Assembly: GCF_012272855.1 (NCBI RefSeq)
Contig: NZ_JAAXCQ010000004.1
Location: 124,001-188,000 of the forward strand
Source of the DNA: Arenibacter sp. 6A1
Lineage (GTDB): Bacteria; Bacteroidota; Bacteroidia; Flavobacteriales; Flavobacteriaceae
DNA length: 64,000 bases
Direction of reading: 5' to 3'
The position numbers and the translations under genes are program-made. The notes beneath the pieces were generated by a model that saw only the letters and a program-made list of their open reading frames with translations, had not been told where the DNA came from and did not search any database. Within the stretch, counting starts at the first letter, position 1, and each line of letters begins with the position of its first letter. Positions 17,929 through 27,773 of this stretch are shown here, piece by piece.

Positions 17929-20217
17929 GTGAAAGTTTGTATAGCCGAAAAACCAAGTGTTGCCCGTGAAATTGCCTCAGTATTAGGTGCAAATACCAAA
18001 CACGATGGTTATTTTGAAGGCAATGGTTATGCGGTCACCTTTACTTTCGGACATCTTTGTACCTTATTTGAACCCAATGATTATAAATCGTATTGGAAGA
18101 GCTGGGATTTAAATAATTTACCCATGCTTCCAGAAAAGTTCCAGACTAAGGTGGTAGAAAATGCTGGAATTCAAAAACAATTTAAGATCGTAAAAAAATT
18201 GTTCGACCAAGCCGAACTGGTCATCAACTGCGGGGATGCCGGCCAAGAGGGAGAACTAATTCAGCGCTGGGTACTACACCAGGCAAATTATAAGGGAGAA
18301 GTAAAGCGCTTATGGATATCTTCCCTGACCACCGAGGCCATCAAAGAAGGGTTTACCAACTTAAAACCTTCGGAAGACTACGACAACTTGTATTATGCGG
18401 GATTTTCGAGAGCTATTGGAGATTGGTTGCTAGGGATGAATGCCACAAGGTTATACACTTTAAAACACGGGGGCTATAAACAGATGCTTTCTATTGGCCG
18501 TGTACAAACCCCTACTTTGGCCATGGTTGTAAGCCGGTTTTTAGAAATCGAAAACTTTAAACCACAGCCGTACTGGGAATTACAGACCTTGTACAGAGAG
18601 ACCCTTTTTAGTTATGAAGAGGGGCGATTCCTTAAAATGGAAGATGGTGAAGCCATTGCCAACAAGGTCAAAGACGATGAGTTCGAAATTGTATCCATCA
18701 CCAAGAAAAAAGCCAAGGAATACGCACCAAAGCTTTTTGACCTAACCGGATTACAGGTGTACTGCAACACCAAGTTTGGATTTACGGCAGAGGATACCCT
18801 TAAAATCGTTCAAAAACTTTACGAACAAAAGGTTGTTACCTACCCTAGAGTAGATACTACCTTTTTACCAAATGACATATACCCAAAAGTGCCTGGGATT
18901 TTGTCTAAACTGACAAATTTTGCCGATTTAACAGCACCGATATTAGGAAAAAAAATAAAAAAATCGTCCAAGGTCTTTAACGATAAGAAAGTTACGGATC
19001 ACCACGCAATTATTCCTACTGGAGTTCAAATCAACCTACAGTACAACCAACAACAGGTATACGATAGTATCGTAAAACGATTTATAGCCGTATTTTATGA
19101 CGACTGTAATGTTTCCAATACCACGGTCATTGGAAAAGTAGCCGATATTAACTTTAAAACGACAGGGAAAGAAATCCTTTCCAAAGGATGGCGGATTGTT
19201 TTTGAAAACCCAAATTCTAAGGATAAGAAAGAAACGGGTATTTTACCCAGCTTTGTCAAAGGAGAAAAAGGGCCTCATGAACCTTCGTTTTTGGAAAAGC
19301 AAACCAAACCCCCTAAACATTTCACCGAAGCTACTTTGCTACGGGCCATGGAAACCGCCGGAAAACAAGTAGACAATGATGAGATGCGGGAATTGATGAA
19401 GGAGAATGGTATTGGACGTCCCTCTACCCGTGCCAATATCATAGAGACCTTGTTCAGGCGCAAATATATCGTTCGAAATAAAAAACAAGTATTGCCTACC
19501 CCAACAGGGCTACAGCTGATTGATACCATTCAAAACGACCTGTTAAAATCGGCCGAACTCACCGGTATGTGGGAAAAGCAATTAAAAGACATAGAAAAAG
19601 GGGACTTCAATGCAGGTACTTTTATCGCTAATATGAAGCAAATGGTAGACGCTTTGGTATATGAGGTTCGCAGTGAAAGCAAACGTGCTAATATTTCCCA
19701 TGCGGTTGCCAGCAGTAAGGACACTCCAAAAGCCGCCGCAAAAAAGGAAGGTATTTTGTCCGAAACATGCCCAAAATGTAAAGAGGGCCAGCTTTTAAAA
19801 GGCAAAACCGCCTATGGCTGCAGCAAATATAAAACAGGCTGTGATTTTGTGCTTCCTTTTAATTTTATGGACAAAAAAATATCTGAAAAACAACTCATCA
19901 GACTCCTGCAAAAAGGATGTACCGTTAACCTAAAAGGATTTAAAACAAGCGCAGGGACCCAAGAAGGGCTGGTACGGTTTAACGATGCTTTTGAAATGAT
20001 CTTGGAGCCTAAGAAAAAAACAGTAAAGGTACCAGAAACCCTCAGCTGTCCCAAATGTAAAAAAGGTACGGTTATTAAAGGAAAAACGGCCTATGGATGT
20101 AGTCAATACAGCAGTGGTTGCGATTTCAGGTACGCCTTTGACGACATAAAAAAGAAGGCTGCCAACAAACCCTTGACCAAAGAACTGGTCTTTGCCATTT
20201 TAAACGGTGAACAATAA
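17929..20217 (+). CDS. topB: Type IA DNA topoisomerase (topoisomerase III type)
   Basis: 762 residues with a GTG start. It relaxes or decatenates DNA by cutting one strand. The N-terminal Toprim domain begins CIAEKPSVAREIA; its acidic motif reads GDAGQEGEL, with Gly where topoisomerase I has the second Asp, a form common in TopB-like proteins. The active-site Tyr is in VTYPRVDTTF (Tyr305), and SIGRVQTPTLAMV is the family block just before it. The C-terminus carries two Cys4 zinc ribbons (CPKCKEGQLLKG and CPKCKKGTVIKG, each followed by a CxxxxxxxC pair), the second close to the end. It is a single gene with its own upstream region. TopB-like enzymes also occur on mobile elements, but nothing mobile is seen here. 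Confidence 0.93.
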   Translation: MKVCIAEKPSVAREIASVLGANTKHDGYFEGNGYAVTFTFGHLCTLFEPNDYKSYWKSWDLNNLPMLPEKFQTKVVENAGIQKQFKIVKKLFDQAELVINCGDAGQEGELIQRWVLHQANYKGEVKRLWISSLTTEAIKEGFTNLKPSEDYDNLYYAGFSRAIGDWLLGMNATRLYTLKHGGYKQMLSIGRVQTPTLAMVVSRFLEIENFKPQPYWELQTLYRETLFSYEEGRFLKMEDGEAIANKVKDDEFEIVSITKKKAKEYAPKLFDLTGLQVYCNTKFGFTAEDTLKIVQKLYEQKVVTYPRVDTTFLPNDIYPKVPGILSKLTNFADLTAPILGKKIKKSSKVFNDKKVTDHHAIIPTGVQINLQYNQQQVYDSIVKRFIAVFYDDCNVSNTTVIGKVADINFKTTGKEILSKGWRIVFENPNSKDKKETGILPSFVKGEKGPHEPSFLEKQTKPPKHFTEATLLRAMETAGKQVDNDEMRELMKENGIGRPSTRANIIETLFRRKYIVRNKKQVLPTPTGLQLIDTIQNDLLKSAELTGMWEKQLKDIEKGDFNAGTFIANMKQMVDALVYEVRSESKRANISHAVASSKDTPKAAAKKEGILSETCPKCKEGQLLKGKTAYGCSKYKTGCDFVLPFNFMDKKISEKQLIRLLQKGCTVNLKGFKTSAGTQEGLVRFNDAFEMILEPKKKTVKVPETLSCPKCKKGTVIKGKTAYGCSQYSSGCDFRYAFDDIKKKAANKPLTKELVFAILNGEQ

Positions 20218-20429
20218 GTCCACCGATTAATTTCATTATCCTTATATATTCTTTCCTCTCCCCAAGAAGATAAGACAGGCAAAATCCTTAGGGTTTTTAG
20301 GCCCTACATTCTTTCCTATGACACTATTTCCTTCTTTATAATACGGCTGTAGTCAGACTTTTCTACTGCCCTTTAAATTTAATACCTTAACTTTATTAGA
20401 CAAAGACCTTATAAAACACCCCTTACTAT

Positions 20430-21494
20430 ATGGCCAGATTCATAAAGAAACAAAAACAGGAAATAGGGCTATCGCCAGACGCCCTTTATTTTCGCGGAAA
20501 AAAAAAGATAGACAAAGTATTGCTGCGTGTCATTGATTTTGATCCCAATAATTTAGAAGAAAACCCGGTCAATACCGTCAAGGAAGTCCTAAAATATAAG
20601 GATAAAAACACGGTTACCTGGTTTAATATCGATGGCTTGCACAATGAGGCTATTATGGAAGAAATTGCCCAAGGGTTTAAGTTAGACCGTCTTATTCTTG
20701 CCGAGGTGATGGACACGCAGACCAGGGCAAAGGTACACGAGTATGCCAATTGCATCTATATATCGATTAAAATGCTGCAACAAGACGAGCAGACAAATAC
20801 CATTTCCGTAGAAAACTTAAGCCTATTAGTAACGGAGACCGTGATTATTTCTTTTCAGGAAAAAAAAGGAGATGTGTTTGAGCCTGTCAGGGAAAGGATA
20901 AGGAATCAAAAGAAAAGGATCAGAAATTCGGGCACCGACTATTTGGCCTTTGCCCTACTCGATATTGTGGTTGACAATTATATTTATATCATCAGTATTT
21001 TAGGCGATAAAATAGAGGACCTGGAAAACAATCTTTTACTAAATCCCAACCAAAAGGTCATCGATGAAATAAATGCCTATAAGAGGGAATTAAATTTCCT
21101 TAGAAAAAATATCAATCCGGCCAAAGAAATGATATTGACCCTGTCCAAAATGGAATCCGATTTTATCAACGAAGGCACTTATATACATTATAAGGAGCTT
21201 TTGGACAATATTAATCAGGCTACGGAATCCTCGGATAGTTATAGGGAGATACTCTCTGACCAATTAAACATTTACCACACTACCATTAGCAGTAGGCTGA
21301 ACGATATCATGAAATTTTTAACCGTTTTTTCGGTTATTTTCATTCCCTTAACCTTTATAGCCGGAATTTATGGGACCAATTTTGATGTGGTACCGGAGCT
21401 GCATTACAAATACAGTTATTTTATTATGTGGGGCGTGATGATAGTGTTGGTGGTTGTGATGTTGATTTATTTTAAAAGAAAGAAATGGCTATAA
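20430..21494 (+). CDS. CorA-family divalent cation channel with GTN motif
   Basis: 354 residues. A large cytosolic N-terminal domain rich in long helices is followed by two C-terminal transmembrane helices, the CorA plan of a pentameric Mg2+/Co2+ channel. The pore motif between the helices, normally YGMNF, reads YGTNF here (Gly315-Thr316-Asn317), followed by the acidic loop DVVPEL. The protein ends in the usual basic tail (YFKRKKWL). The altered Met may shift ion selectivity, as in other CorA-superfamily proteins with non-GMN motifs. It is transcribed alone and converges with the EamA transporter gene. Confidence 0.92.
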   Translation: MARFIKKQKQEIGLSPDALYFRGKKKIDKVLLRVIDFDPNNLEENPVNTVKEVLKYKDKNTVTWFNIDGLHNEAIMEEIAQGFKLDRLILAEVMDTQTRAKVHEYANCIYISIKMLQQDEQTNTISVENLSLLVTETVIISFQEKKGDVFEPVRERIRNQKKRIRNSGTDYLAFALLDIVVDNYIYIISILGDKIEDLENNLLLNPNQKVIDEINAYKRELNFLRKNINPAKEMILTLSKMESDFINEGTYIHYKELLDNINQATESSDSYREILSDQLNIYHTTISSRLNDIMKFLTVFSVIFIPLTFIAGIYGTNFDVVPELHYKYSYFIMWGVMIVLVVVMLIYFKRKKWL

Positions 21495-21515
21495 AAACCA
21501 CTATTCTTTAAGTCC

Positions 21516-22475
21516 CTAGGGCCTTTCGTTACTTTCTGTATCTAAAGCGGAGGCTGCTTTATTATGAAACCTGGAAAACAACAACATTTTTTTCTTGGTA
21601 TTGATAAAATATACCCCAGTGAGAAGAATTCCCGCTGCTATCATGGATTGTACGGTAATTTGTTCTTCCAAAAAATACCATCCTAGCACAAGGGCTATTA
21701 TCGGATTCACATAGGTAGAAGTTGCTACTTTTTCTGGGGAAACAGATTTTAACAAATAGTTAAAAGAGGTAAAAGCCACAATGCTTCCAAAGACAATTAA
21801 TAGCAACATAGACCCTTGCACCTTTGCGCTCCAGTCTCCAGGCATGGACCATTGCTCTCCAAACAACAGACTGCCGAGCAGTAATATGACTCCACCTACA
21901 AACATTTGGTATCCGGTATTCACAAAATAATTGGCCGGTAAATCTGCCTTTGCAACAAACAAGCTGCTATAGGCCCAACTAAGCATACAGAGAAAAATCA
22001 TGACCATTCCCAAAACAGAGTTTTCCTGACTCACTATTTCCTTTTGGCTTACCAACAAATAGATACCGATGACCCCAAGAACCACCCCTACGATGGACAT
22101 AGGCTGTATTTTTTTATTCTGAAGAATACGCATTAAAAGCAATACCACTAAAGGCTGGGCAGAAATTTGAAGGGCTGCAAACCCACTGTCCACAAACCTC
22201 AGTGCCCACACCACTACCCCGTTCCCAAAACTTAGAAACAAAAATCCGGCTATAGTAGTATTGAGCAGTTGTTTTTTAGAAATCTTAGTACTGATCCCCA
22301 TAATCTTACACAGCACAAAGATTAAAGATCCCGCTGAAATAAACCGGATGGCAGCCAACATAAATGGTGGCAATTCCGATACCGCGATCTTATTCAAGAG
22401 ATAAGTAGATCCCCAGATTACATAAATAGAAAAAAAGGCAAGTACTATTAGTGTTGTATTCTTTGATTTTTCCAT
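21516..22475 (-). CDS. EamA/DMT-family exporter
   Basis: About 319 residues from the Met at 22475; a start seven codons upstream would add a polar stub before the first helix. Ten predicted transmembrane helices in two EamA repeats: the first repeat begins IYVIWGSTYLLNKIAV, the second around FLCMLSWAYSSLFVAK. Proline and Gly positions in VGVVLGVIGIYLLV and GILLTGVYFI match the drug/metabolite transporter superfamily. Members export amino acids, metabolites or drugs from the cytosol; the substrate cannot be told. A Lys-rich tail ends the protein. Confidence 0.9.
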   Translation of the reverse strand: MEKSKNTTLIVLAFFSIYVIWGSTYLLNKIAVSELPPFMLAAIRFISAGSLIFVLCKIMGISTKISKKQLLNTTIAGFLFLSFGNGVVVWALRFVDSGFAALQISAQPLVVLLLMRILQNKKIQPMSIVGVVLGVIGIYLLVSQKEIVSQENSVLGMVMIFLCMLSWAYSSLFVAKADLPANYFVNTGYQMFVGGVILLLGSLLFGEQWSMPGDWSAKVQGSMLLLIVFGSIVAFTSFNYLLKSVSPEKVATSTYVNPIIALVLGWYFLEEQITVQSMIAAGILLTGVYFINTKKKMLLFSRFHNKAASALDTESNERP

Positions 22476-22755
22476 ATAGCAGTCGCCACTTTTCAATGAA
22501 GTACAATACTAAGAAATAAACGACAAATTCATTCTCTAATTTACTCCTACTTTACAAAAGTTTGTTTCCGAATTTTAAAAAATAATTCCTAAGTCTATAG
22601 GGGTAAAGTGAATTAACGTCCTCTTTCAAACTCTACTTTTAACGACAATTCAATGGAAAAACAGCATTTTATAGATATCTCCAAAAAAAAGGGATGAAAT
22701 AAGGTCGTTATTTCCCTTGCTGTTTCTCCAATAAATATCGAGCTTCGATCAGCGA

Positions 22756-24066
22756 TTAAAGAATCGTTATTCTCACCTTTTTCTTTTTCAACCTACTATT
22801 GTTTAAGGTAGCGACCAACGTCTCGGCTATGGCCACAGGGACAGCTACAAACGTACAGTCGTGTTTTAGTTCTATCACCCCCAACTGATCGGCGGTAATA
22901 TTTCCTTGTTTAAAAAACAATCCGGCAATATCTCCTTTAGAAATTTTGTCCTTTCTTCCGCCAGAAATGAATAAGGTTTGCCAATATTGAGGTTTACGGA
23001 CGGCTTGTTTCGAAATATTTTCTTCGGGGATATTGACCGTAAAATCTGGTTCGGCTTCATTCTCTGCCTGTATGACATAGGCTGTACCCTTAGAATTTAC
23101 CCTTGCTGTTCTACCGTTTCTATGGGTAAACTCCTCCTTTTTTAAAGGGAGTTCGTAATGCGCGATAAATTTCATTTCGGGGATATCTATTCCTCTAGCT
23201 GCCAGGTCTGAGGCCACAATAAGCTGATTGGTCCCGTTTCTAAATTTAATTAAGGAACGTTCTCTTTCCTGCTGTTCCATTCCGCCATGGAAAGTTCCGT
23301 GTTCGATATTATTCCTTTCCAAAAAGACACTCACCTCATGAATGCTATCTTTAAGGTTACAAAAAATTATCCCCGGTTGATTGCCCAAATGATGTAGCAG
23401 TTCTAATAAGGTGTTTAATTTTTTTCCCTTTGGAGCAATTACCTTTTTTAAGCTTAGCTTAGAAGTGGCCTCGCCTAAATAATCGATGGTAATAGGCTTA
23501 TCGAGCCTTACAAATCCCGGGATTTTTATTCCTAAGGTAGCCGAGGTAAGGATACGCCTATTGATCGCAGGTAAAAACTCCATGATATATTTCATATCGT
23601 CCTCGAAGCCTATTTCCAAGGATTTGTCAAATTCGTCGAGCACCAAAGTTTTTATATACTCTGTAGGGAAACGCTCCCTGTCAAAATGATCGGCAATACG
23701 TCCTGGGGTCCCTATCAGGATTGCCGGAGAATGCTTAAGTTCCATTTTATCCTTCGCCATGGGTCTGCCACCATAAACGGCATTTACCTTGTAGCCAGAG
23801 CCCATGTTACGCACTACCTGTTCTATTTGAATCGCCAACTCCCTTGTAGGAACCAAAATCAAAGCCTGTACCTCAGAAGAGTCTGGGTTCAACCCTTTGA
23901 TTAAAGGCAGCAAAAATGCCAGTGTTTTACCGGTCCCCGTTGGAGAGAGAATAATGGTATTGACCGATTTTTCTATCACAGAAAGAGCTTCTTCCTGCAT
24001 AGGGTTTAACTGATGAATATTCAGTTTTTCAAGAATATCTTGTTGTTCTTTTATGTCGTTTGCCAT
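22756..24066 (-). CDS. DbpA-like DEAD-box RNA helicase
   Basis: 436 residues. Helicase motifs appear in order: Q motif (NPMQEEAL), motif I SPTGTGKT, Ia PTREL, II DEFD (instead of DEAD), III SAT, V ASDLAARGID and VI HRNGRTAR. After the core there is a C-terminal RNA-binding fold beginning about residue 365 (TLFISGGRKDKISKGDI), the layout of E. coli DbpA, which acts in large-subunit assembly by binding 23S rRNA. The name is a family-level call because the DbpA RNA-binding domain is divergent here. A structured leader with a 19-bp inverted repeat lies upstream (24281-24380), so post-transcriptional control is possible. Confidence 0.88.
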   Translation of the reverse strand: MANDIKEQQDILEKLNIHQLNPMQEEALSVIEKSVNTIILSPTGTGKTLAFLLPLIKGLNPDSSEVQALILVPTRELAIQIEQVVRNMGSGYKVNAVYGGRPMAKDKMELKHSPAILIGTPGRIADHFDRERFPTEYIKTLVLDEFDKSLEIGFEDDMKYIMEFLPAINRRILTSATLGIKIPGFVRLDKPITIDYLGEATSKLSLKKVIAPKGKKLNTLLELLHHLGNQPGIIFCNLKDSIHEVSVFLERNNIEHGTFHGGMEQQERERSLIKFRNGTNQLIVASDLAARGIDIPEMKFIAHYELPLKKEEFTHRNGRTARVNSKGTAYVIQAENEAEPDFTVNIPEENISKQAVRKPQYWQTLFISGGRKDKISKGDIAGLFFKQGNITADQLGVIELKHDCTFVAVPVAIAETLVATLNNSRLKKKKVRITIL

Positions 24067-24532
24067 AACTATATAGTGTTAGTGAAAGTTATTTTCCCTG
24101 AGCCAATGATGGCTACTGCTACTAAAAAAGCAGTACGTCCCCGGGAAATTATTATTTATGTAATCCCAATACCGGTGCTATTGGAAAACATCATTAGTGG
24201 TTGATGTTGTTGGGTACACTTAGCTGTGGTTGGCACCATAATAAACATCATTTTTCTTAAAATCCCTACAGATTTTCAATCAACAAAGGCAAGGTTAGTC
24301 TGGCTGTCTCCAAGTGTCCGTTTTAATAAAACCCACGGAACCTCCTTTTTGCCGAATTAAAACTAACCTTGCCTTTGTTGTATATGGGAGTGGCAGAAGC
24401 ATTTTTGGCTCCAAAACCTCCTTGGAGTACTGCTGACCTGCTTTTCCAAAAATTAGTGAGACGCAACTGCTTTGTAAAACAACAGCGCTAAGAAGCGCTA
24501 CTTGTCCGTATCGCTAGCATCCCAAAAAAATA
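24067..24532. other. Leader region of the helicase gene
   Basis: Between the J-domain gene and the helicase gene, both on the minus strand. It holds the long inverted repeat at 24281-24380 and, nearer the helicase start, smaller stems (TACTGC/GCAGTA near 24115-24155 and a flanking TTTTCCC/GGGAAA pair). No gene is seen. Confidence 0.5.
24281..24380. repeat. 19-bp perfect inverted repeat, 62-base spacer
   Basis: CAACAAAGGCAAGGTTAGT (24281-24299) pairs exactly with 24362-24380. The spacer contains a second perfect stem GTTTT/AAAAC near 24320-24332. It lies about 215 bases upstream of the helicase start and could be a structured RNA leader, a terminator of the J-domain gene, or a small MITE-like insertion. 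No target duplication is evident. Confidence 0.8.
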
Positions 24533-24982
24533 TTATGCCTCTTGAAGTTCTTTCTTCGATTTCCTATATAGGTAAGAAGTAAAAATATTTCTTTTTGCAA
24601 ATCTCATTTGCTTGTCCGAATTGATCATTTTTACGAAAACACTTTTTGGAACACCAAAGTATTCATACGTAGATCCGTTTAAAAATGTAATTTCCAACAA
24701 TAATCCTTTGTGTTGAAAATCGGCTATTCCAGATTCGCTAATAGTAGCATTATACTCCTCTAAATTTGCAGCCTTTGTTTCAGGGGCAATACTTACCAAG
24801 AAATGGTATCCATCAATTATTTGACGGCTTTTTAATTCTGCTTCTTCTCGTAATGCATCTCCTTCTTGAAATTTATCGGGGTGCCATTCCTTTACCAAAT
24901 TTCTATAGGTGGTTTTTAATGCTTTAAGTTCAATGTCTTTTTCAACAGAAAACAATTTCTTGTATTCATTAATACGCTTCAT
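24533..24982 (-). CDS. J-domain protein with KTSC domain
   Basis: 149 residues. The N-terminal 65 residues form a DnaJ-type J domain with the essential HPD triad (His34-Pro35-Asp36 in KEWHPDKF), which stimulates Hsp70 ATPases. The C-terminal part (about 85-145) resembles the KTSC domain, seen in FLNGSTYEYFGVPKSVF, a small fold proposed to bind nucleic acid or ribosomes in other proteins. The combination suggests recruitment of DnaK to a specific site, but no client is known. It is the gene upstream of the DbpA-like helicase, separated by the structured region. Confidence 0.85.
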   Translation of the reverse strand: MKRINEYKKLFSVEKDIELKALKTTYRNLVKEWHPDKFQEGDALREEAELKSRQIIDGYHFLVSIAPETKAANLEEYNATISESGIADFQHKGLLLEITFLNGSTYEYFGVPKSVFVKMINSDKQMRFAKRNIFTSYLYRKSKKELQEA

Positions 24983-25608
24983 AAAAGGCTTTTTCTAAAT
25001 AAGCCGCGAAATTACATTATTTTCTTGTACTTAAAGCCTGTTTTAGAAAAGGGTTTTGTTTTATTTTGTGATTTAACGAACACCTAACCTTCAGAAAATC
25101 AAAAATTTACAGCTTCACCTCCTTTAATTATAGGCAGAACACCCCTATCTTCAGGGATATGAGATTTAATTTTAAAATGGAGCCGGCTCAAAATTGGCCT
25201 TTTAAAATGGACGCTAAAAATAGCTAAGAAACACTTTTTGAACCTAAGAAGTAAGCTTATGGGAATATTCTGAAAAGCAGGCGGGAATGTAATATAGGGG
25301 TACATCCGATGGTTTGAAATGAAAAATCCAAAACGAAGAAGCCCATATAATTCCATGGTTTCACCTACCGCAACAATAGCTGTAGGACAATAGCAGAGAC
25401 CTGCTTGACGCCCTATTGGGCACTAAATGATAGATAGTTCCCCTTGGCCTATAAAAACAAATAGCACTAGAAATAGAAAGCCTTTCGACCATCTATTTTT
25501 TGTGCTTATCTTTTTTTATACATATGAACCGGTTACAATCACCGATTTATGAAAGTCCTACTTTAAGAATATTTATTCTCAAAGCAGTTAGAAATTTTAC
25601 TGTTGACG
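24983..25608. other. Intergenic region without clear features
   Basis: About 625 bases between the J-domain and cold-shock genes. One 85-codon frame (25099-25356, minus) shows no family resemblance and is not accepted. No repeat or strong hairpin is seen. Confidence 0.4.
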
Positions 25609-26064
25609 TTATATTTTCTTAACACGAACGGCATTCATTCCTTTCATTCCTCTTTCAAGTTCAAAAGAAACTTTATCATTCTCGGCAATCTCGTCAATTA
25701 ATCCACTCACGTGAACAAAGTACTTTTCGTTATTTTCAGAATCGATAATAAAACCAAAACCTTTAGAAGTATCGAAGAAAGAAACTTTACCATTTCTTAC
25801 TGGATCGAATTCCTCAACATCACTATCATCTCTTTTAGGAATACCGATTTCTATCGATGCTGCGTCTATGACTACTTTTTTTGTTGGATCCGGCGGAGTA
25901 TCGGTTAAATTTCCATCGTGATCTACGTATGCAAATTGAATTCCTGGTCCACTCTCTTTAGACGCTTCTTTACGAGCAACCTTTTTCTTTTGCTTTTCCT
26001 CGCGTTTCTTTAATCGTTTTTTTTCCTTTTCAGTTTTGTTATAGGTCTGCTGCGATTTTGCCAT
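25609..26064 (-). CDS. Cold-shock-domain protein with long basic N-terminal region
   Basis: 151 residues. The last 60 residues (about 91-151) are a cold-shock domain: GKVSFFDTSKGFGFI holds RNP1 (KGFGFI) and YFVHVSGL holds RNP2, with the closing strand AVRVKKI. Such OB-fold domains bind single-stranded RNA and DNA and melt RNA structure. The first 40 residues are a Lys/Arg/Glu-rich likely coiled coil (KEKKRLKKREEKQKKKVARK), followed by an acidic linker, so the protein is about twice the size of classical CspA. The upstream region is long, which would fit cold-regulated leader control, though no specific element was found. Confidence 0.9.
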   Translation of the reverse strand: MAKSQQTYNKTEKEKKRLKKREEKQKKKVARKEASKESGPGIQFAYVDHDGNLTDTPPDPTKKVVIDAASIEIGIPKRDDSDVEEFDPVRNGKVSFFDTSKGFGFIIDSENNEKYFVHVSGLIDEIAENDKVSFELERGMKGMNAVRVKKI

Positions 26065-26679
26065 TAGCTTTATTAATAGGGTTTTAAATTATTAGTTTAG
26101 AAGAATTAGAAGAAAATGAAAAACTAAATAGGTCTTTGAAAAATACAAAAGAATATTAATCTTTATTTGTAGCGACAATAACTTCTATTATTGCCTAATT
26201 ACTATCTCTTTAAACAGCTACAAAGATAAGCCTTATAATTTTAGTAAGAGTATTTAAATTTCTCACCTTTTTTATTCCATACTTGATTTATAAATTCGAC
26301 ATCCTTTAAAGGCTTTGATAAGCCGTGTCGATTAAAGCAAGTACCTCTTTTCAGAATACAAAAATATTACTATTATCTTATTTAAACAAATACTTTACTA
26401 ATGTAACATCAAATCAATTTACTTTTTTCTAAATTTTCTTTAAATTTTCAAGGCTTTTCCCTTGAAATAAGCCCTTCGTTATCGGGCGTGTTTTTTATGC
26501 GTTAGGGACCGCGGCGGCATCCCCGCAGCGGAGCAAGGGATATAGACAAGGGCCCGACCGACGCAGGAGGGAACGCCCAAACCCTTATCTAGAGGATTAT
26601 AAATAATAGTGCATTCTTATAATATAATCCCCTGATCCGTTTTATTCCTATTCGAAACAAAATTCTTCAATAAGAGCTG
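26065..26679. other. Intergenic region with a copy of the 83-bp repeat
   Basis: Left part: AT-rich leader of the cold-shock gene. Right part: a small GCCC/GGGC stem followed by a T run (26471-26496) and then the 83-bp repeat at 26499-26581. No gene is seen. Confidence 0.5.
26499..26581 (+). repeat. 83-bp GC-rich dispersed repeat, copy 2
   Basis: Same length and borders as the copies at 10044 and 35423 (GCGTTAGGGA to GGGAACGCCCAAA), differing at a few bases. It lies just downstream of the ars operon, about 100 bases past the stop of the arsenite exporter. Confidence 0.85.
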
Positions 26680-27771
26680 CTACTTCTCTGTTTTTGGTAA
26701 GGTATCGGTAACCACCACCGGAATTGCCTCTCCCACATAGTACTTATTGCGCAACCAAAAAGACAGGCGAACCAATAAAATTAAGGCCGGCACTTCTACC
26801 AAAGGACCGATAACCCCCACAAAAGCCTGACCGGAATTTAAACCGAACACGGCGATGGCCACCGCGATGGCCAATTCAAAATTATTGCCCGAAGCCGTAA
26901 AAGAAATTGCGGCATTCTTGTCATAGCTGGCCCCAAATGCCTTACTGACAAAGAAGGACACCAGAAACATGACCACAAAATAAATGAGCAAAGGAACGGC
27001 TATTAAAAGGACGTCCATAGGAATTTCCACTATCATTTCGCCCTTGAGCGAAAACATCAGTACAATCGTACACAGCAGTGCTATGAGCGTCAAAGGACTT
27101 ATGGCCGGTATAAACTTTTGGGCATACCATTGCTCCCCTTTTAGACGCACTAAAATGGTTCTGCTTAAAATTCCCAAGAGAAAAGGTATTCCCAAATAAA
27201 TGGCGACACTTTGTGCTATTGTGGCAATCGAAATATCTACCAACGCGCCCTGAAAACCAAAATACGGAGGTAAGACAGTGATAAAAAGCCAGGTGTAAAA
27301 GCTATAGGCAAACACCTGAAAAATACTATTCAAAGCCACCAGACCTGCACCGTAATCGGTACTCCCCTCTGCCAGATTGTTCCAAACCAACACCATGGCA
27401 ATACACCTGGCCAATCCTATCAATATTAAGCCAACCATATATTCAGGATGGTCTTGTAAAAAAATGATGGCCAAAAAAAACATCAGCACCGGACCAATAA
27501 TCCAATTGAGCAACAGGGAAATGGATAAAATCTTTACGTTTTTAAACACTTTGGGCAGCAGTGCATAATTTACTTTTGCCAAAGGCGGATACATCATTAC
27601 GATAAGGCCTATGGCGATGGGTATATTAGTGGTACCGCTGCTAAAGGAATTGAGAACTACCGGGAAGGAAGGGACAACATACCCTAAACCAACCCCTAAT
27701 ACCATTGCTATAAAAATCCAGGCTGTTAGATAACTATCTAAAAAACTCAGTTTCTTTTTACTTTTTGCCAT
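26680..27771 (-). CDS. acr3: ACR3-family arsenite efflux transporter
   Basis: 363 residues, ten predicted transmembrane helices. The family block [13 protein letters not shown] carries the conserved Cys of helix 4 needed for arsenite transport, and [18 protein letters not shown] is the second signature region. It exports arsenite from the cytosol using the membrane potential or proton gradient and needs no ATPase subunit. It is the last gene of the ars operon, two bases after the stop of the ArsC-like gene. The final 15 residues are a soluble tail without motif. Confidence 0.94.
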   Translation of the reverse strand: MAKSKKKLSFLDSYLTAWIFIAMVLGVGLGYVVPSFPVVLNSFSSGTTNIPIAIGLIVMMYPPLAKVNYALLPKVFKNVKILSISLLLNWIIGPVLMFFLAIIFLQDHPEYMVGLILIGLARCIAMVLVWNNLAEGSTDYGAGLVALNSIFQVFAYSFYTWLFITVLPPYFGFQGALVDISIATIAQSVAIYLGIPFLLGILSRTILVRLKGEQWYAQKFIPAISPLTLIALLCTIVLMFSLKGEMIVEIPMDVLLIAVPLLIYFVVMFLVSFFVSKAFGASYDKNAAISFTASGNNFELAIAVAIAVFGLNSGQAFVGVIGPLVEVPALILLVRLSFWLRNKYYVGEAIPVVVTDTLPKTEK

Positions 27772-27773
27772 AC

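Noticed and set aside
25099-25356. 85-codon frame between the J-domain and cold-shock genes
   Set aside because: No recognisable motif, no promoter box and no coding-like composition beyond chance.
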